From Sphingopyxis sp. USTB-05 (lineage in GTDB: Bacteria > Pseudomonadota > Alphaproteobacteria > Sphingomonadales > Sphingomonadaceae): DNA of 64,000 bases. Shown one piece after another: positions 19,990-28,347 of the stretch; the first letter of the stretch is position 1, and the number at the start of each line of letters is the position of its first letter. Position numbers and translations under genes: made by a program. The notes under the pieces are model-generated. The model saw nothing but the letters and a program-made list of their open reading frames with translations. It did not search any database and was not told the origin of the DNA. The stretch lies in contig NZ_CP084712.1 of assembly GCF_023822045.1 (NCBI RefSeq), positions 2,852,001-2,916,000 of the forward strand, read 5' to 3'.

Positions 19990-20131
19990 CCGAACTACCA
20001 CCTTGCCGGGTCTGAGCTTCATCGCTTGGACCCGGCCGAGCTTGCTCGGTCATTGGAGGAGTGGACCACTCGAACGCATCGACAGCCAGCCTTGTGAACC
20101 AACCCTCAAAATCGTGGACAGAAACGTCAAC

Positions 20132-20770
20132 ATGTTCCTAGATGGAAGGACTAGCAAGGGGGTGGGCGTGAGATACTTTAGAACCTTCATTCCAAATGTG
20201 GCGTCCTATGCTTCTATCATTGGCTTATACTTGGCGGCATTCCCGTGGGACAAAGACCGGCCGGATTGGCATTGGGTTCTGTTGGCTTTGGTCGCAATTC
20301 TAGGCATTTATACGTCGTGGATAGAGTTCATAACAGCGAAACGGGAATCGCATGTGACGTTCCGCCAACCTCAGGCAGTCAGTCGCTATATGAGCGACTG
20401 AGTCTCACGACCCGGTCGGACGGTGATTTTCAGCCGAGATTTGAGCTGGGGGACAGAATTCAACTCCAAGCCTGCCTTATTGAAAAAGGCTAAATCGAAA
20501 GAGCTAACAATCTATCTTGAGAAAATAACGGAATTTTCGTCTGAACTTGAGAAAGAAGGGGCAGAAATATTATTGTATGACGGTGTTTGCCCTGAACCTA
20601 TGTCTCGCTTCACTATCGTGGGTTATGGCAAGGAAGGTGCCCGCATAGCCGTGGCGGCTCCTAAGGGAGGACAGCACACTATCTACGAATTCGACTTCGG
20701 CGAGCATCCGATATTTTCAATCGCACAGGATTTGCTGCGCACCATTTCGAAGGCCAAGGCAGATGCGTAA
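20132..20770 (+). pseudogene. Two-helix membrane protein with conserved soluble domain, split by in-frame TGA
   Basis: One reading phase runs throughout, broken by TGA at 20399-20401. The 5' part has two helices (NVASYASIIGLYLAAF and HWVLLALVAILGIYTSWIEF) and ends RESHVTF...SRYMSD. The 3' part continues in the same phase as TVIFSRDLSWG and later CPEPMSRFTIVGYG and FDFGEHPIFSIAQDLL. From memory, related proteins have Trp where the TGA is (YM..W), which suggests TGG to TGA. A GTG at 20168 with AAGGGGG upstream is an alternative start; the 3' part could reinitiate at the GTG at 20423. Confidence 0.6.
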
Positions 20771-21518
20771 ACGCGAGTCCAAGCCCCTATTTGAACTAGT
20801 CGAAGAATGGGACGCAATAGCACCCGTTCGTATCGAACAAATAATTTCTGGAAGAGATATTACATTTCCCAATATTCTTCTGCCGGGAGTTCTTTCTCTT
20901 TTGAAAGATGAGAATCATAATAGCGTCTTGGATGCAGGATGCGGCGTAGGAGTTTTAACTACTCACTTATCTGGAATTTTTAAAAAGGTTGTTGGAGTTG
21001 ATCCAAGTCCAGAAAGCATTAGAATAGCAAATGAAAATTTCAGATATGATGCAAATTTCCTTGTCAGTACGATGGAGGATTTCTCAAAATTTTCCAAGTT
21101 TAATTTTAACGTAATTACCGCAAATATGGTTCTTATGGACGTTCTCAATTTAGATTCATTTTTGGAGGGCGTAGCTAGGCGACTGAGAAAGGGAGGAGCG
21201 TTCATATTTACGATGACCCACCCCTGTTTTTGGCCGGAATACTATGGCTACCGGAATGAGAGCTGGTTTCGATACAATGATGACGCCATCGTTGAGAGCC
21301 CGTTCCGAATTTCTTATCAGCAAGACTGCCGCCTCGTGAGCACTCACGTCCATAGGCCTCTCGAAAGGTACATCGACGCCTTCAGCCGGCATGGCCTACT
21401 GTTAGAAGAGATGCGCGAGCCGTTTCCTGACGCGGCCCTTGAGGCTTCGTATCCATCACGATGGGAATTTCCGCGCTACATTATAGGGCGTTGTAGGCTA
21501 CCGCGCCGGTTTGCCTGA
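20763..21518 (+). CDS. SAM-dependent class I methyltransferase
   Basis: 251 residues. Motif I is VLDAGCGVGVLTTHLSG (residues ~55-71), followed by VVGVDPSPESIRIANENF (motif II) and NVITANMVLMDVLN. The downstream Cys/Trp-rich phrase THPCFWPEYYGY is seen in small-molecule methyltransferases. The substrate is unknown. Clearly AT-rich compared with the surroundings, especially in the first half, pointing to acquisition from another genome. Its ATG overlaps the end of the preceding broken gene by 8 bases, so the two formed an operon. Confidence 0.87.
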   Translation: MRKRESKPLFELVEEWDAIAPVRIEQIISGRDITFPNILLPGVLSLLKDENHNSVLDAGCGVGVLTTHLSGIFKKVVGVDPSPESIRIANENFRYDANFLVSTMEDFSKFSKFNFNVITANMVLMDVLNLDSFLEGVARRLRKGGAFIFTMTHPCFWPEYYGYRNESWFRYNDDAIVESPFRISYQQDCRLVSTHVHRPLERYIDAFSRHGLLLEEMREPFPDAALEASYPSRWEFPRYIIGRCRLPRRFA

Positions 21519-21558
21519 CGCCTGCATCGCGGCGCAAGTACCCCTGCTGTTTTAACCT

Positions 21559-22317
21559 TTGTTCACCGCCGTGTGTCATGCCCACGCCGTGACTACAGCC
21601 ACCGAACACCTCGCCAAACTGGCCGTGCTCATCGATGCCGAGAATGCTTCCTCAAAGATAGCGAGCGGCTTGTTCAAAGAGATCGCCACGATCGGTGAGG
21701 CGAGCGTCCGCCGCATCTATGGGGACTTTTCGGGCACGCGTCTGAAGGGGTGGTCTGATGTACTCGCAGATCACGCAATAATGCCACATCAGAATTTTGC
21801 TAATATCGCCGGGAAGAATGCATCTGACATCGCTCTGGTAATTGACGCCATGGACCTGCTGCATTCCGGCCGGTTCGACGGCTTTTGCCTCGTTTCGTCA
21901 GACAGCGACTTCACCCGGCTTGCCGCCCGCATTCGCGAACAAGGCGTCGCCGTGTACGGCTTCGGCGAACAGAAGACGCCCCAGAGCTTCCGCCATGCCT
22001 GCAAGCGTTTTATCTATACGGAAAACCTTACAATCGCCGATGGCGAGAATGCGGAAGTTACCACTGACCCGGTAGCTGCTCCGGTCGTTAAGCTCTCACC
22101 GAAGAAAGCCGTGCCCATAATCACAGCCGCGCTGAACCAACTGGACGACCTAGATGGTTGGTACCCGCTCGGCGCGGTGGGAAAGCAGCTTCTCGCAGAA
22201 ATGCCTGACTTTGACCCACGCAGCTACGGTTGCCCAAAGCTCAGCCAGCTTGTGGAAAAGGCGGGAGGCTTCGAACTCCGACGCGATAGTCTGCTGGTCT
22301 ATATTCGCCCAAAGTGA
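21559..22317 (+). CDS. NYN-domain (PIN-like) protein with C-terminal LOTUS/OST-HTH domain
   Basis: 252 residues. N-terminal NYN nuclease fold with the acidic positions in LAVLIDAENAS, NASDIALVIDAMDLL and LVSSDSDFTRLAARI. A LOTUS-like domain spans about residues 170-250 (AVPIITAALNQLDDLDGWYP to the C terminus). The family (LabA-like) is thought to act on RNA; this member's role is unknown. The start given is TTG; GTG at 21571 or 21589 would also fit, and no ribosome binding site decides. Last gene of the island. Confidence 0.85.
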   Translation: MFTAVCHAHAVTTATEHLAKLAVLIDAENASSKIASGLFKEIATIGEASVRRIYGDFSGTRLKGWSDVLADHAIMPHQNFANIAGKNASDIALVIDAMDLLHSGRFDGFCLVSSDSDFTRLAARIREQGVAVYGFGEQKTPQSFRHACKRFIYTENLTIADGENAEVTTDPVAAPVVKLSPKKAVPIITAALNQLDDLDGWYPLGAVGKQLLAEMPDFDPRSYGCPKLSQLVEKAGGFELRRDSLLVYIRPK

Positions 22318-22724
22318 TTTCCGACATTCGATGCTCCGGGCTAGGTGCCGCTATTTCGATATCCTTCAAACGGGTAGTGGTCGGGTGGTATTGCCGAACG
22401 TGATCGAACGAAAATACTTTCGATAGGAAAACGCGAAATCCGGAACTCCCTTGAGTTTAGGAAGCGATTGGGTGGGGGCCAAGTTGGGGGCCTTTTCCGG
22501 CCGAAAGCTTAGGACTTCCTCACTTTTTCTTGCACTGTGAAAGGTCTTCGTAATGATGGGGTCAGGTGTTCGAGTCACCTAAGCGGCACCATTTTTCTCC
22601 AAAATCGCTATAGCTAACGGCGGGGTTCGGACGCGCGCTTTCGGCTCGACCGGAACGTGGTCGCAGCGCGCCAGAGGCGTATCGGCCGGTCCGGACAGCC
22701 TTGGCTACCCGGACCGGTTCGCGG
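22318..22724. other. Gene-free right end of island and flank
   Basis: No convincing gene. It contains the displaced tRNA-Thr 3' half (annotated separately), island-end sequence before it and about 130 bases after it leading to the 3' end of the porin gene. There is no matching tRNA 5' half here. Confidence 0.7.
22547..22591 (+). repeat. Displaced 3' half of tRNA-Thr (attR-like)
   Basis: Shares TTCGTAATGATGGGGTCA with the intact tRNA, then has a different T arm, AGGTG-TTCGAGT-CACCT, and the same AAGCGGCACCA end. Both T stems pair perfectly although three pairs differ, so both were once parts of working tRNAs. It is the original chromosomal 3' end pushed aside by the island. Confidence 0.85.
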
Positions 22725-23543
22725 TCAGAAGGATGCGGTCAGGCTCGCCACGACTGCGGCATCCGCGATCGATCCGCTTCCATCGCCGCCCGTGCTGAAA
22801 TTGGGCTGGAGCCGGGCCGCTTCTGCGTTGCCGATGTCGGTGTCGACATAGGAAATATTCAGCGTCAGGTTGCGCCAGGTCGCATCCATACCCAGCGACC
22901 AGTCCCAATAACGCCCCGTCGGCGCAACGCTTGTGCCATTGGGGCCCAGTCCCGGATTGCCGTCCGAATAGCCGATATGCGCCTTCGCCGTCAGCGGCGT
23001 GCCGCCGATCGCCAGTGCGCCGTCGCCCCATAGATAGAGGTTGTCCTCGCTCTGCCCGCGGCTGTTCGGCGCGGCCGATATGTTGGCGAGCGCATATTGT
23101 TTGGGCGCATAAGCGACCCCTGCGGTCAGCGTTGCCGGGCCGGTCGTGCCGGTCAGCTTGACATAGGGTTCGGCGAAATCCGATTCATCGGCGCCGCCCG
23201 GATACATGTACCAGATAAGGCCGAGGTCGAGCGTCGCATTGTCCGCGACGGGAAGCTTGTAGCCGCCGATGAGGTCGAGCTCCATATTGGCGCCGCCGAA
23301 GGTCCCCCAGCCCGCAAGGTTCGACCCCCACACCCCGGCATAGAGGCCGCTTTCGTGGCTCAGCGTCAGCCCGCCCTGTACGGCCATCCCCTTGTCGGAT
23401 TGCGACACGCCGCGAAAACGATAATCCGACGCAATCGTCGCCGAGCCCGAAATAGTGACGGCCGGCTTTTGTTCTTCCTGTGCGAAAGCGGCGACAGGCA
23501 TCAGCGCTGCCGCGAGAACGGCTGCGGATATATAGCTTTTCAT
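22725..23543 (-). CDS. TorF-family putative outer-membrane porin
   Basis: 272 residues. Cleavable signal peptide (MKSYISAAVLAAALMPVAAFA), then an amphipathic beta-strand protein beginning VTISGSATIASDYRFRGVSQSD, the hallmark of the 'TorF' porin family (DYRFRGVSQ), and ending in Phe (VVASLTASF) as outer-membrane barrels do. The ATG has GAGGAC upstream. Its promoter carries the same bipartite motif as the kdp operon, so it is probably induced with potassium uptake or osmotic stress. Substrate unknown. Confidence 0.87.
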   Translation of the reverse strand: MKSYISAAVLAAALMPVAAFAQEEQKPAVTISGSATIASDYRFRGVSQSDKGMAVQGGLTLSHESGLYAGVWGSNLAGWGTFGGANMELDLIGGYKLPVADNATLDLGLIWYMYPGGADESDFAEPYVKLTGTTGPATLTAGVAYAPKQYALANISAAPNSRGQSEDNLYLWGDGALAIGGTPLTAKAHIGYSDGNPGLGPNGTSVAPTGRYWDWSLGMDATWRNLTLNISYVDTDIGNAEAARLQPNFSTGGDGSGSIADAAVVASLTASF

Positions 23544-23618
23544 ATTGTCCTCATGGGTTCGCCCGGCCGGAATGGCGAAGGGCTCGTGAGGCCGTCCGAC
23601 TAGAGCAGGCGCGCGTTG

Positions 23619-23665
23619 GAAATCGAGAGGAGCGAAGCGCCGATCGCATAGTGTTTTCACTATGC
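23619..23665 (-). promoter_or_regulatory. Shared kdp-type promoter motif, site D (torF porin)
   Basis: GAAATCGAGAG at 23619 and the perfect palindrome GCATAGTGTTTTCACTATGC ending at 23665. The CATA half starts 28 bases after the first box, as at the other three sites. It lies 76 bases upstream of the porin start. Confidence 0.75.
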
Positions 23666-23674
23666 GGAGCGGGT

Positions 23675-23983
23675 TTACCGACGGCTGTTTTCGGTATGTG
23701 CCGATGCTTCGAAACCGCGTGCCGGCAAACGCCGCCAACGCTCGGACACCTCAACGCTTTCCCAAAGCCCGGGACCGACGAAGAGTAGCGCGCTTCCCGC
23801 GCTGCCGCAAAGGAACACGATCGCCGCGAGCAGCAGCATCAGCGACGACATGTGCTCGCGGCCCGGCATCGCGAGCGCGATGTGATGGAGCCGTACCGCA
23901 CCCGACCAGCCGACGGCGATCAACGCGATCCCGCTCGTCCGCAGGCCGATGTTGGCGGCAGGGCTTTGATGCCATTGTTTCAT
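23675..23983 (-). CDS. Small membrane protein of unknown function
   Basis: 102 residues with two predicted helices (TSGIALIAVGWSGAVRL and LMLLLAAIVFLCGSAGSALL) and a charged C-terminal tail. The frame is open upstream, but GGAGGTCTCT directly before this ATG is an excellent ribosome binding site. Its promoter region carries site A of the shared kdp-type motif. The family is not recognised; the shared promoter suggests a role in the potassium/osmotic response. Confidence 0.72.
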   Translation of the reverse strand: MKQWHQSPAANIGLRTSGIALIAVGWSGAVRLHHIALAMPGREHMSSLMLLLAAIVFLCGSAGSALLFVGPGLWESVEVSERWRRLPARGFEASAHTENSRR

Positions 23984-24027
23984 AGAGACCTCCGAAGGAG
24001 GCCATTCACCTACGCATGACCGCGTAG

Positions 24028-24072
24028 GAATTCGAGAGCGGGAAACGGCCTGGCGCATTGAGATTGCATATG
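24028..24072 (-). promoter_or_regulatory. Shared kdp-type promoter motif, site A
   Basis: GAATTCGAGAG and CATTGAGATTGCATATG, 28 bases between box starts. 45 bases upstream of the 102-residue membrane protein. Confidence 0.72.
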
Positions 24073-24116
24073 ACCGGGCGAAAAACGCTGCGTTTGAACC
24101 GGCATCGCAGGTCGGA

Positions 24117-24278
24117 TCAGATCTTGCTCGCCACGTCTGCCAGGAAAGCAAAGAGCGCGATGATGGCGCACATATAGATGGTCAGGAACAGCGGGCCTTG
24201 CGCGCCCAGCCAGTCGACGATGCGATGCTGCGCGCGCGAGGATCGGGTGGCGCGGGGTTCGATTTCATGTCCGGTCAT
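24117..24278 (-). CDS. 53-residue single-pass membrane protein
   Basis: MTGHEIEPRATRSSRAQHRI, then a hydrophobic segment FLTIYMCAIIALFAFLADVA near the C terminus. GAGGTG precedes the ATG. It lies 92 bases after the end of kdpE on the same strand, with its own copy of the shared promoter motif. Composition, ribosome binding site and promoter support a real gene. Function unknown. Confidence 0.68.
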   Translation of the reverse strand: MTGHEIEPRATRSSRAQHRIVDWLGAQGPLFLTIYMCAIIALFAFLADVASKI

Positions 24279-24306
24279 GCACCTCATCTAGTGGCATGCA
24301 CCGTTT

Positions 24307-24351
24307 GAATTCGAGAGCGACCGGCGGCATTCTCCATAGCATTTGCATATG
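24307..24351 (-). promoter_or_regulatory. Shared kdp-type promoter motif, site B
   Basis: GAATTCGAGAG and CATAGCATTTGCATATG with box starts 28 bases apart. Only 29 bases upstream of the 53-residue protein's start, which places the transcription start near 24300 and the GAATTCGAGAG box over the -10 region. Confidence 0.75.
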
Positions 24352-24370
24352 ATCGGGCCGCCCGGGCTGC

Positions 24371-25084
24371 TCAGTTCACCCGCTCATTGTCCTCCGCCCC
24401 GACGCGCAGCCGATAGCCGATGCCGAGTTCGTTGCAGATGATCTGCGGTTGCTGCGGATCGGTTTCGAGCTTCTGGCGCAGCGTGCGGATGAGGACGCGC
24501 AGATATTCGACATGATGTTCATGCTCATGCGGCCACACTTCATTCATGATCTGGTTGTGCGTGATCACGCGACCCGGGAAGCGCGCGAGTTGCGCGAGCA
24601 CGGCATATTCCTTGGGCGTCAGATGCACTTCCCTGCCGCCCTTGGTGACCGTGCGCGCGATCAGGTCCATCGTCACGTCGCCGACCGTGAGGGCGAGATT
24701 GCCGCCGTCGCGCGTCAGCCGATTGCGCAGCGCGACGCGCACGCGCGCGAGCAGTTCGTCGGTGTCGAAGGGCTTGGTCAGATAATCGTCGGCGCCGAGG
24801 TCGAGCGCCGTGACCTTTTCCTCGGTCGCGTCGCGCGCGGACACGACGATCAGCGTCGTCCCCGATTGCTGCTTGAACAGCGGCACCAGTTCGAGCCCGT
24901 CGCGGTCGGGGAGCCCCAAATCTAGCAACGTTATGTCGGGGCGTTCCTCGCGCAGCCGCTCGGTCGCCTCGCGCGCATTCTCCGCCTCTACGATCGCATA
25001 GTCGGCGCGTTCCAGGGCCGCGCGGATCAGGCGGCGGATATGGAGTTCGTCATCGACGATGAGAACCTTGTGACGCACTTTCAT
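24371..25084 (-). CDS. kdpE: Two-component response regulator KdpE
   Basis: 237 residues. Receiver domain with phospho-acceptor D55 (LLDLGLPD), acidic pair DD11-12 and the conserved Lys in YLTKPFD. An OmpR-type winged helix follows (HLTPKEYAVLAQLARFPGRV, HVEYLRVLIRTLRQKLE). The ATG overlaps the kdpD stop (ATGA), so sensor and regulator are co-translated. It should activate the kdp operon when K+ is limiting. Confidence 0.96.
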   Translation of the reverse strand: MKVRHKVLIVDDELHIRRLIRAALERADYAIVEAENAREATERLREERPDITLLDLGLPDRDGLELVPLFKQQSGTTLIVVSARDATEEKVTALDLGADDYLTKPFDTDELLARVRVALRNRLTRDGGNLALTVGDVTMDLIARTVTKGGREVHLTPKEYAVLAQLARFPGRVITHNQIMNEVWPHEHEHHVEYLRVLIRTLRQKLETDPQQPQIICNELGIGYRLRVGAEDNERVN

Positions 25085-27750
25085 GGGATGTCCTTGTCGG
25101 TGAGATGGGTAATGATCAGCGCTTCGGGGATACGGATGGTGAAACAGGCGCCGTGTGGCTCCTTGTTGTTGCTCGCTTCGACCGACAGCCCCATCGCCTC
25201 GGCAAACCCCTTGACGATTGCAAGACCGAGCCCGGTGCCATGCTTCACCCGGTCGCTTCCCTCCAGACGCGTGAAGGTTTCGAACACGCGCTTTTCGTTG
25301 CCCGGGGCGATGCCGGGCCCCTGATCGATCACCGACAGCAGGATCGCGTCGGCGGTGCGGCTTGCGCGGATCGTGATCGGCGTATCGGGATCGGCATAGC
25401 GCCCCGCATTGTCGAGCAGATTGATAAGACAATGGTGAAGAAGCACAGGATCGACGCGCACGAAGGGAATGTTGGAGGCGATGTCGATCCTGACCTCATG
25501 CCCCGCCAGCGATGCGCGCGTGTCATGCGCCGCGCTCGCCGCGGCATCGAACAATTCGGTGGCCTCGGCCTTCATCGGCAGCGCCCCAGCCTCTACGCGC
25601 ACCATGTCGAGCAGATTCGAGACGAAACGGTTGAGCCGAAGCGCCTCGGTCTCGACCGTCTCGGCAAGCTCGGCCGAGGGATGGCGCCGCATCTCCTGCG
25701 CTGCCGACAGGATCGTCGTCAGCGGGGTGCGCAGGTCGTGGCTGACCGACGAGAGCAGGGCTGAGCGCAGCCGGTCGCGCTCGTCGACCTGCCGCGCACG
25801 CAGCGACGCTTCTTCGAGTTCCATCCGGTCGAGCGCGATCGACGCCTGATCGAGCAAGCTCATCAGGAGCGGCACCTGGTCCGAACGCACCGGCTCGCGC
25901 GCATCGTCGCGCGTCAGTCCGAGCACGCCGAGCACCCCGCGCGTCGTGCGCAGCGGATGGAACAACCAGTCCGAAGCGGTCAGCGTCGATGAACCGCGTC
26001 CGGCCGGCTGCTCATTGTCCATCGCCCACTGGGCGGCGGCGCGCTCGATCTGTTCGAGCTTGTCCTCTGGCGGGACGGCCGCGCGCAGCATCGGTCCGTC
26101 AGCCGATGGGAGCAGCAGCACCGTGCGGACGTCGAGCAGTCGGCCGACCTCGGCGCAGATCGCCTGCATCAGCGTATCCTGATCGGGCGCCGCGGTGAGC
26201 TGCCGCGAGAAGCTGGCCAGCGCGGCATTCTGGCGCGCGCTCGACTGAGCCAGGTCGGCCTGCGCACGCACGCGCGCGGCAAATTGGCTGGTCACCACCG
26301 CGACGCCGAGCAGCACGAGGATGCTCACGACATTTTCGGGATTGTTGACCGTCAGCGTTCCCGTGGGCGGCAGGAAAAAGAAATTATAGGCGAGGCTCGA
26401 TGCGAGTCCCGCGAACAGTCCCGCGCGCAGGCCGAACGTTGCCGCGGCGAACATGACGGGCACTAGATAGAGCAGCGAGATATTGCCGAGATCGATGACC
26501 TCGATGAGCAGGCGCCCGAGCGCGGTCATCACCGCGACCATCGCCAGCGACCAGATATAATCGGTGGGTTTGCCCCAGCGTCCGGCAACGACAATCGTGC
26601 CCCGCTGAACGGTCTTGGCATCGGGCTCGCCGGGCAGGACATGAACCGCGACATCGTCGATCGTCCGCACCAGTTGATCGACGACCGAACCGTGGCGCAT
26701 CTCGAACCACCAGGGCCGCGCCGATTTGCCGATCACGATCTGCGTCGCCCGTGCGTCGCCGGCAAACGCCCTCAGCCCCTCCACCACACTGGCGGCGGGG
26801 ACGGTCGCGGTCGACGCGCCGAGGCGTGATGCTAGCGCGAGCGTGTCGGCGAGCTGGCGGCGGTCGTCGTCCGACATCTGCCGGCTGCGCCGCGTCTCGA
26901 TATAGACGGCGGTCCACGGGGCCTTCAGCGCGTCGGCCAGACGCTTGCCCGCGCGGACAAGTTCGGCCGACACCGGCAGCTCGCTGACCGCGACCACAAT
27001 CCGCTCGCCGACCGCGAAACTGCCCGCAAGAGCATGACTGCGCACATGGTCGAGCATTTGCGCGTCGACCGCCTGCGCCGCGCGCCGCAGCGCCAGTTCG
27101 CGCAGCGCCGTAAGGTTCGACTTCGAAAAGAAATGGGTTAGCGCCCGCGTCGCTTCCTGCGGGATATAGACCTTGCCGTCGCGCAGTCGTTCGATCAGCT
27201 CGTCGGGGGGGATGTCGACGACCTCGATCTCGGCATTTTCGAGGATCGAGTCCGGCACCGTCTCGCGCACGCGCACGCGGGTGAAGGACGCCACGACGTC
27301 GTTGAGGCTCTCGACATGCTGGATATTGATCGTCGAATAGACGTCGATTCCGGCATCCAGCAATTCCTCGACATCCTGATAGCGTTTGGGATGACGGCTG
27401 CCGGGTGCATTGGTGTGCGCAAGCTCGTCGACGAGTACCAACTGCGGCCGCCGTTCGAGGATCGCGTCGATATCCATTTCGCCAAGGCTATGGCCCTGGT
27501 GGTCGACATCGCGGCGCGGGATGATCTCGTGACCATGGACCAACGCCTCGGTCTCGCGCCGGCCGTGCGTCTCGACCACTCCGATCACGACATCGACCCC
27601 GGCCTCGCGCCGTTGCCGTCCGTCGGTGAGCATTTCCCACGTCTTGCCGACGCCCGGCGCGGCGCCGAGAAACACCTTTAAACGGCCACGGCCTTCCTGC
27701 GCCGCCTGGCGCAGGAAGGCCTCGGGTGATGGTCGATCCTTGTCTGTCAC
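25081..27750 (-). CDS. kdpD: Osmosensitive K+ channel histidine kinase KdpD
   Basis: 889 residues. N-terminal KdpD domain with Walker-like [12 protein letters not shown] (residues ~29-40), a universal-stress-protein-like domain, four membrane helices in the middle, a GAF-like region, and a histidine kinase with [13 protein letters not shown] (His near 670) and the ATPase boxes [15 protein letters not shown] and GTGLGLAIV. The GTG start overlaps the kdpC stop (GTGA). It senses K+ limitation or turgor and phosphorylates KdpE. Confidence 0.97.
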   Translation of the reverse strand: MTDKDRPSPEAFLRQAAQEGRGRLKVFLGAAPGVGKTWEMLTDGRQRREAGVDVVIGVVETHGRRETEALVHGHEIIPRRDVDHQGHSLGEMDIDAILERRPQLVLVDELAHTNAPGSRHPKRYQDVEELLDAGIDVYSTINIQHVESLNDVVASFTRVRVRETVPDSILENAEIEVVDIPPDELIERLRDGKVYIPQEATRALTHFFSKSNLTALRELALRRAAQAVDAQMLDHVRSHALAGSFAVGERIVVAVSELPVSAELVRAGKRLADALKAPWTAVYIETRRSRQMSDDDRRQLADTLALASRLGASTATVPAASVVEGLRAFAGDARATQIVIGKSARPWWFEMRHGSVVDQLVRTIDDVAVHVLPGEPDAKTVQRGTIVVAGRWGKPTDYIWSLAMVAVMTALGRLLIEVIDLGNISLLYLVPVMFAAATFGLRAGLFAGLASSLAYNFFFLPPTGTLTVNNPENVVSILVLLGVAVVTSQFAARVRAQADLAQSSARQNAALASFSRQLTAAPDQDTLMQAICAEVGRLLDVRTVLLLPSADGPMLRAAVPPEDKLEQIERAAAQWAMDNEQPAGRGSSTLTASDWLFHPLRTTRGVLGVLGLTRDDAREPVRSDQVPLLMSLLDQASIALDRMELEEASLRARQVDERDRLRSALLSSVSHDLRTPLTTILSAAQEMRRHPSAELAETVETEALRLNRFVSNLLDMVRVEAGALPMKAEATELFDAAASAAHDTRASLAGHEVRIDIASNIPFVRVDPVLLHHCLINLLDNAGRYADPDTPITIRASRTADAILLSVIDQGPGIAPGNEKRVFETFTRLEGSDRVKHGTGLGLAIVKGFAEAMGLSVEASNNKEPHGACFTIRIPEALIITHLTDKDIP

Positions 27751-28337
27751 GCGGCCGGTTTAACCCCAAAAGCATCGAGCCGTCGATTGAGCTTGAACAC
27801 ATTGACGCGCGGCTCGCCAAGGAAGCCGAGAAGCGGCGTTTCCACGCTCTGATCGACGAGCCCCCGAACCGCCGCCGGAGCGAGCCCGCGAGCCTTCGCG
27901 ACGCGATCGACCTGATAGAAGGCAGCCTCTGGCGTGATATCGGGGTCCAACCCCGATCCCGATGTGGTCACCATGTCGGTGGGGACCGCCTTGCCAGGTT
28001 CCCCCGCCTTCATCTTCGCGACATCGCCTTTCACCCGGTCGGCAAGCACCTGCGAGGTCGGCCCGAGGTTCGATCCTGACGAGGCGAGCCCATCATAACC
28101 GTCGCCCGCCGCCGACGGGCGTGTGTTGAAATAGCGTTCGGAGGCGAAGGCCTGACCGACGACGGTCGAACCGACGACCTTGCCATTGTCGCGGACGAGG
28201 CTGCCGTTCGCCTGGTTCGGGAACAGCGCTTGCCCGATGCCGGTAAGCGCGAGCGGGTAAGCAAGCCCCAGAAGCAGCGCGAAGAGCAGCGTCATGACAA
28301 GCGCTGGGCGCAGCGAGGTGATGAGATCCTTGTTCAT
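27747..28337 (-). CDS. kdpC: K+-transporting ATPase subunit C
   Basis: 196 residues. One N-terminal membrane helix ([19 protein letters not shown]) and a periplasmic domain with the conserved [13 protein letters not shown] and [12 protein letters not shown]. It assists ATP binding by KdpB. The ATG preceded by AGGACATATAT was chosen over upstream in-frame starts because it begins at the family N terminus. Confidence 0.96.
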   Translation of the reverse strand: MNKDLITSLRPALVMTLLFALLLGLAYPLALTGIGQALFPNQANGSLVRDNGKVVGSTVVGQAFASERYFNTRPSAAGDGYDGLASSGSNLGPTSQVLADRVKGDVAKMKAGEPGKAVPTDMVTTSGSGLDPDITPEAAFYQVDRVAKARGLAPAAVRGLVDQSVETPLLGFLGEPRVNVFKLNRRLDAFGVKPAA

Positions 28338-28347
28338 ATATATGTCC

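Larger units (their letters stand above)
19105..22591. mobile_element. Degraded genomic island in tRNA-Thr
   Basis: The island is bounded by the tRNA-Thr 3' half on the left and a second, displaced tRNA-Thr 3' half on the right. Both begin with TTCGTAATGATGGGGTCA and end with AAGCGGCACCA. Contents are visibly more AT-rich than the flanks, above all 20.4-21.4 kb. They are a truncated membrane protein, the C-terminal end of a tyrosine recombinase, a gene broken by an in-frame stop, a methyltransferase and a NYN-LOTUS protein. No intact integrase remains, so the element is probably immobile. Confidence 0.8.

Noticed and set aside
22547..22591. Second tRNA-Thr gene
   Set aside because: Only the 3' half from the anticodon loop on is present; no acceptor 5' strand or D arm precedes it.
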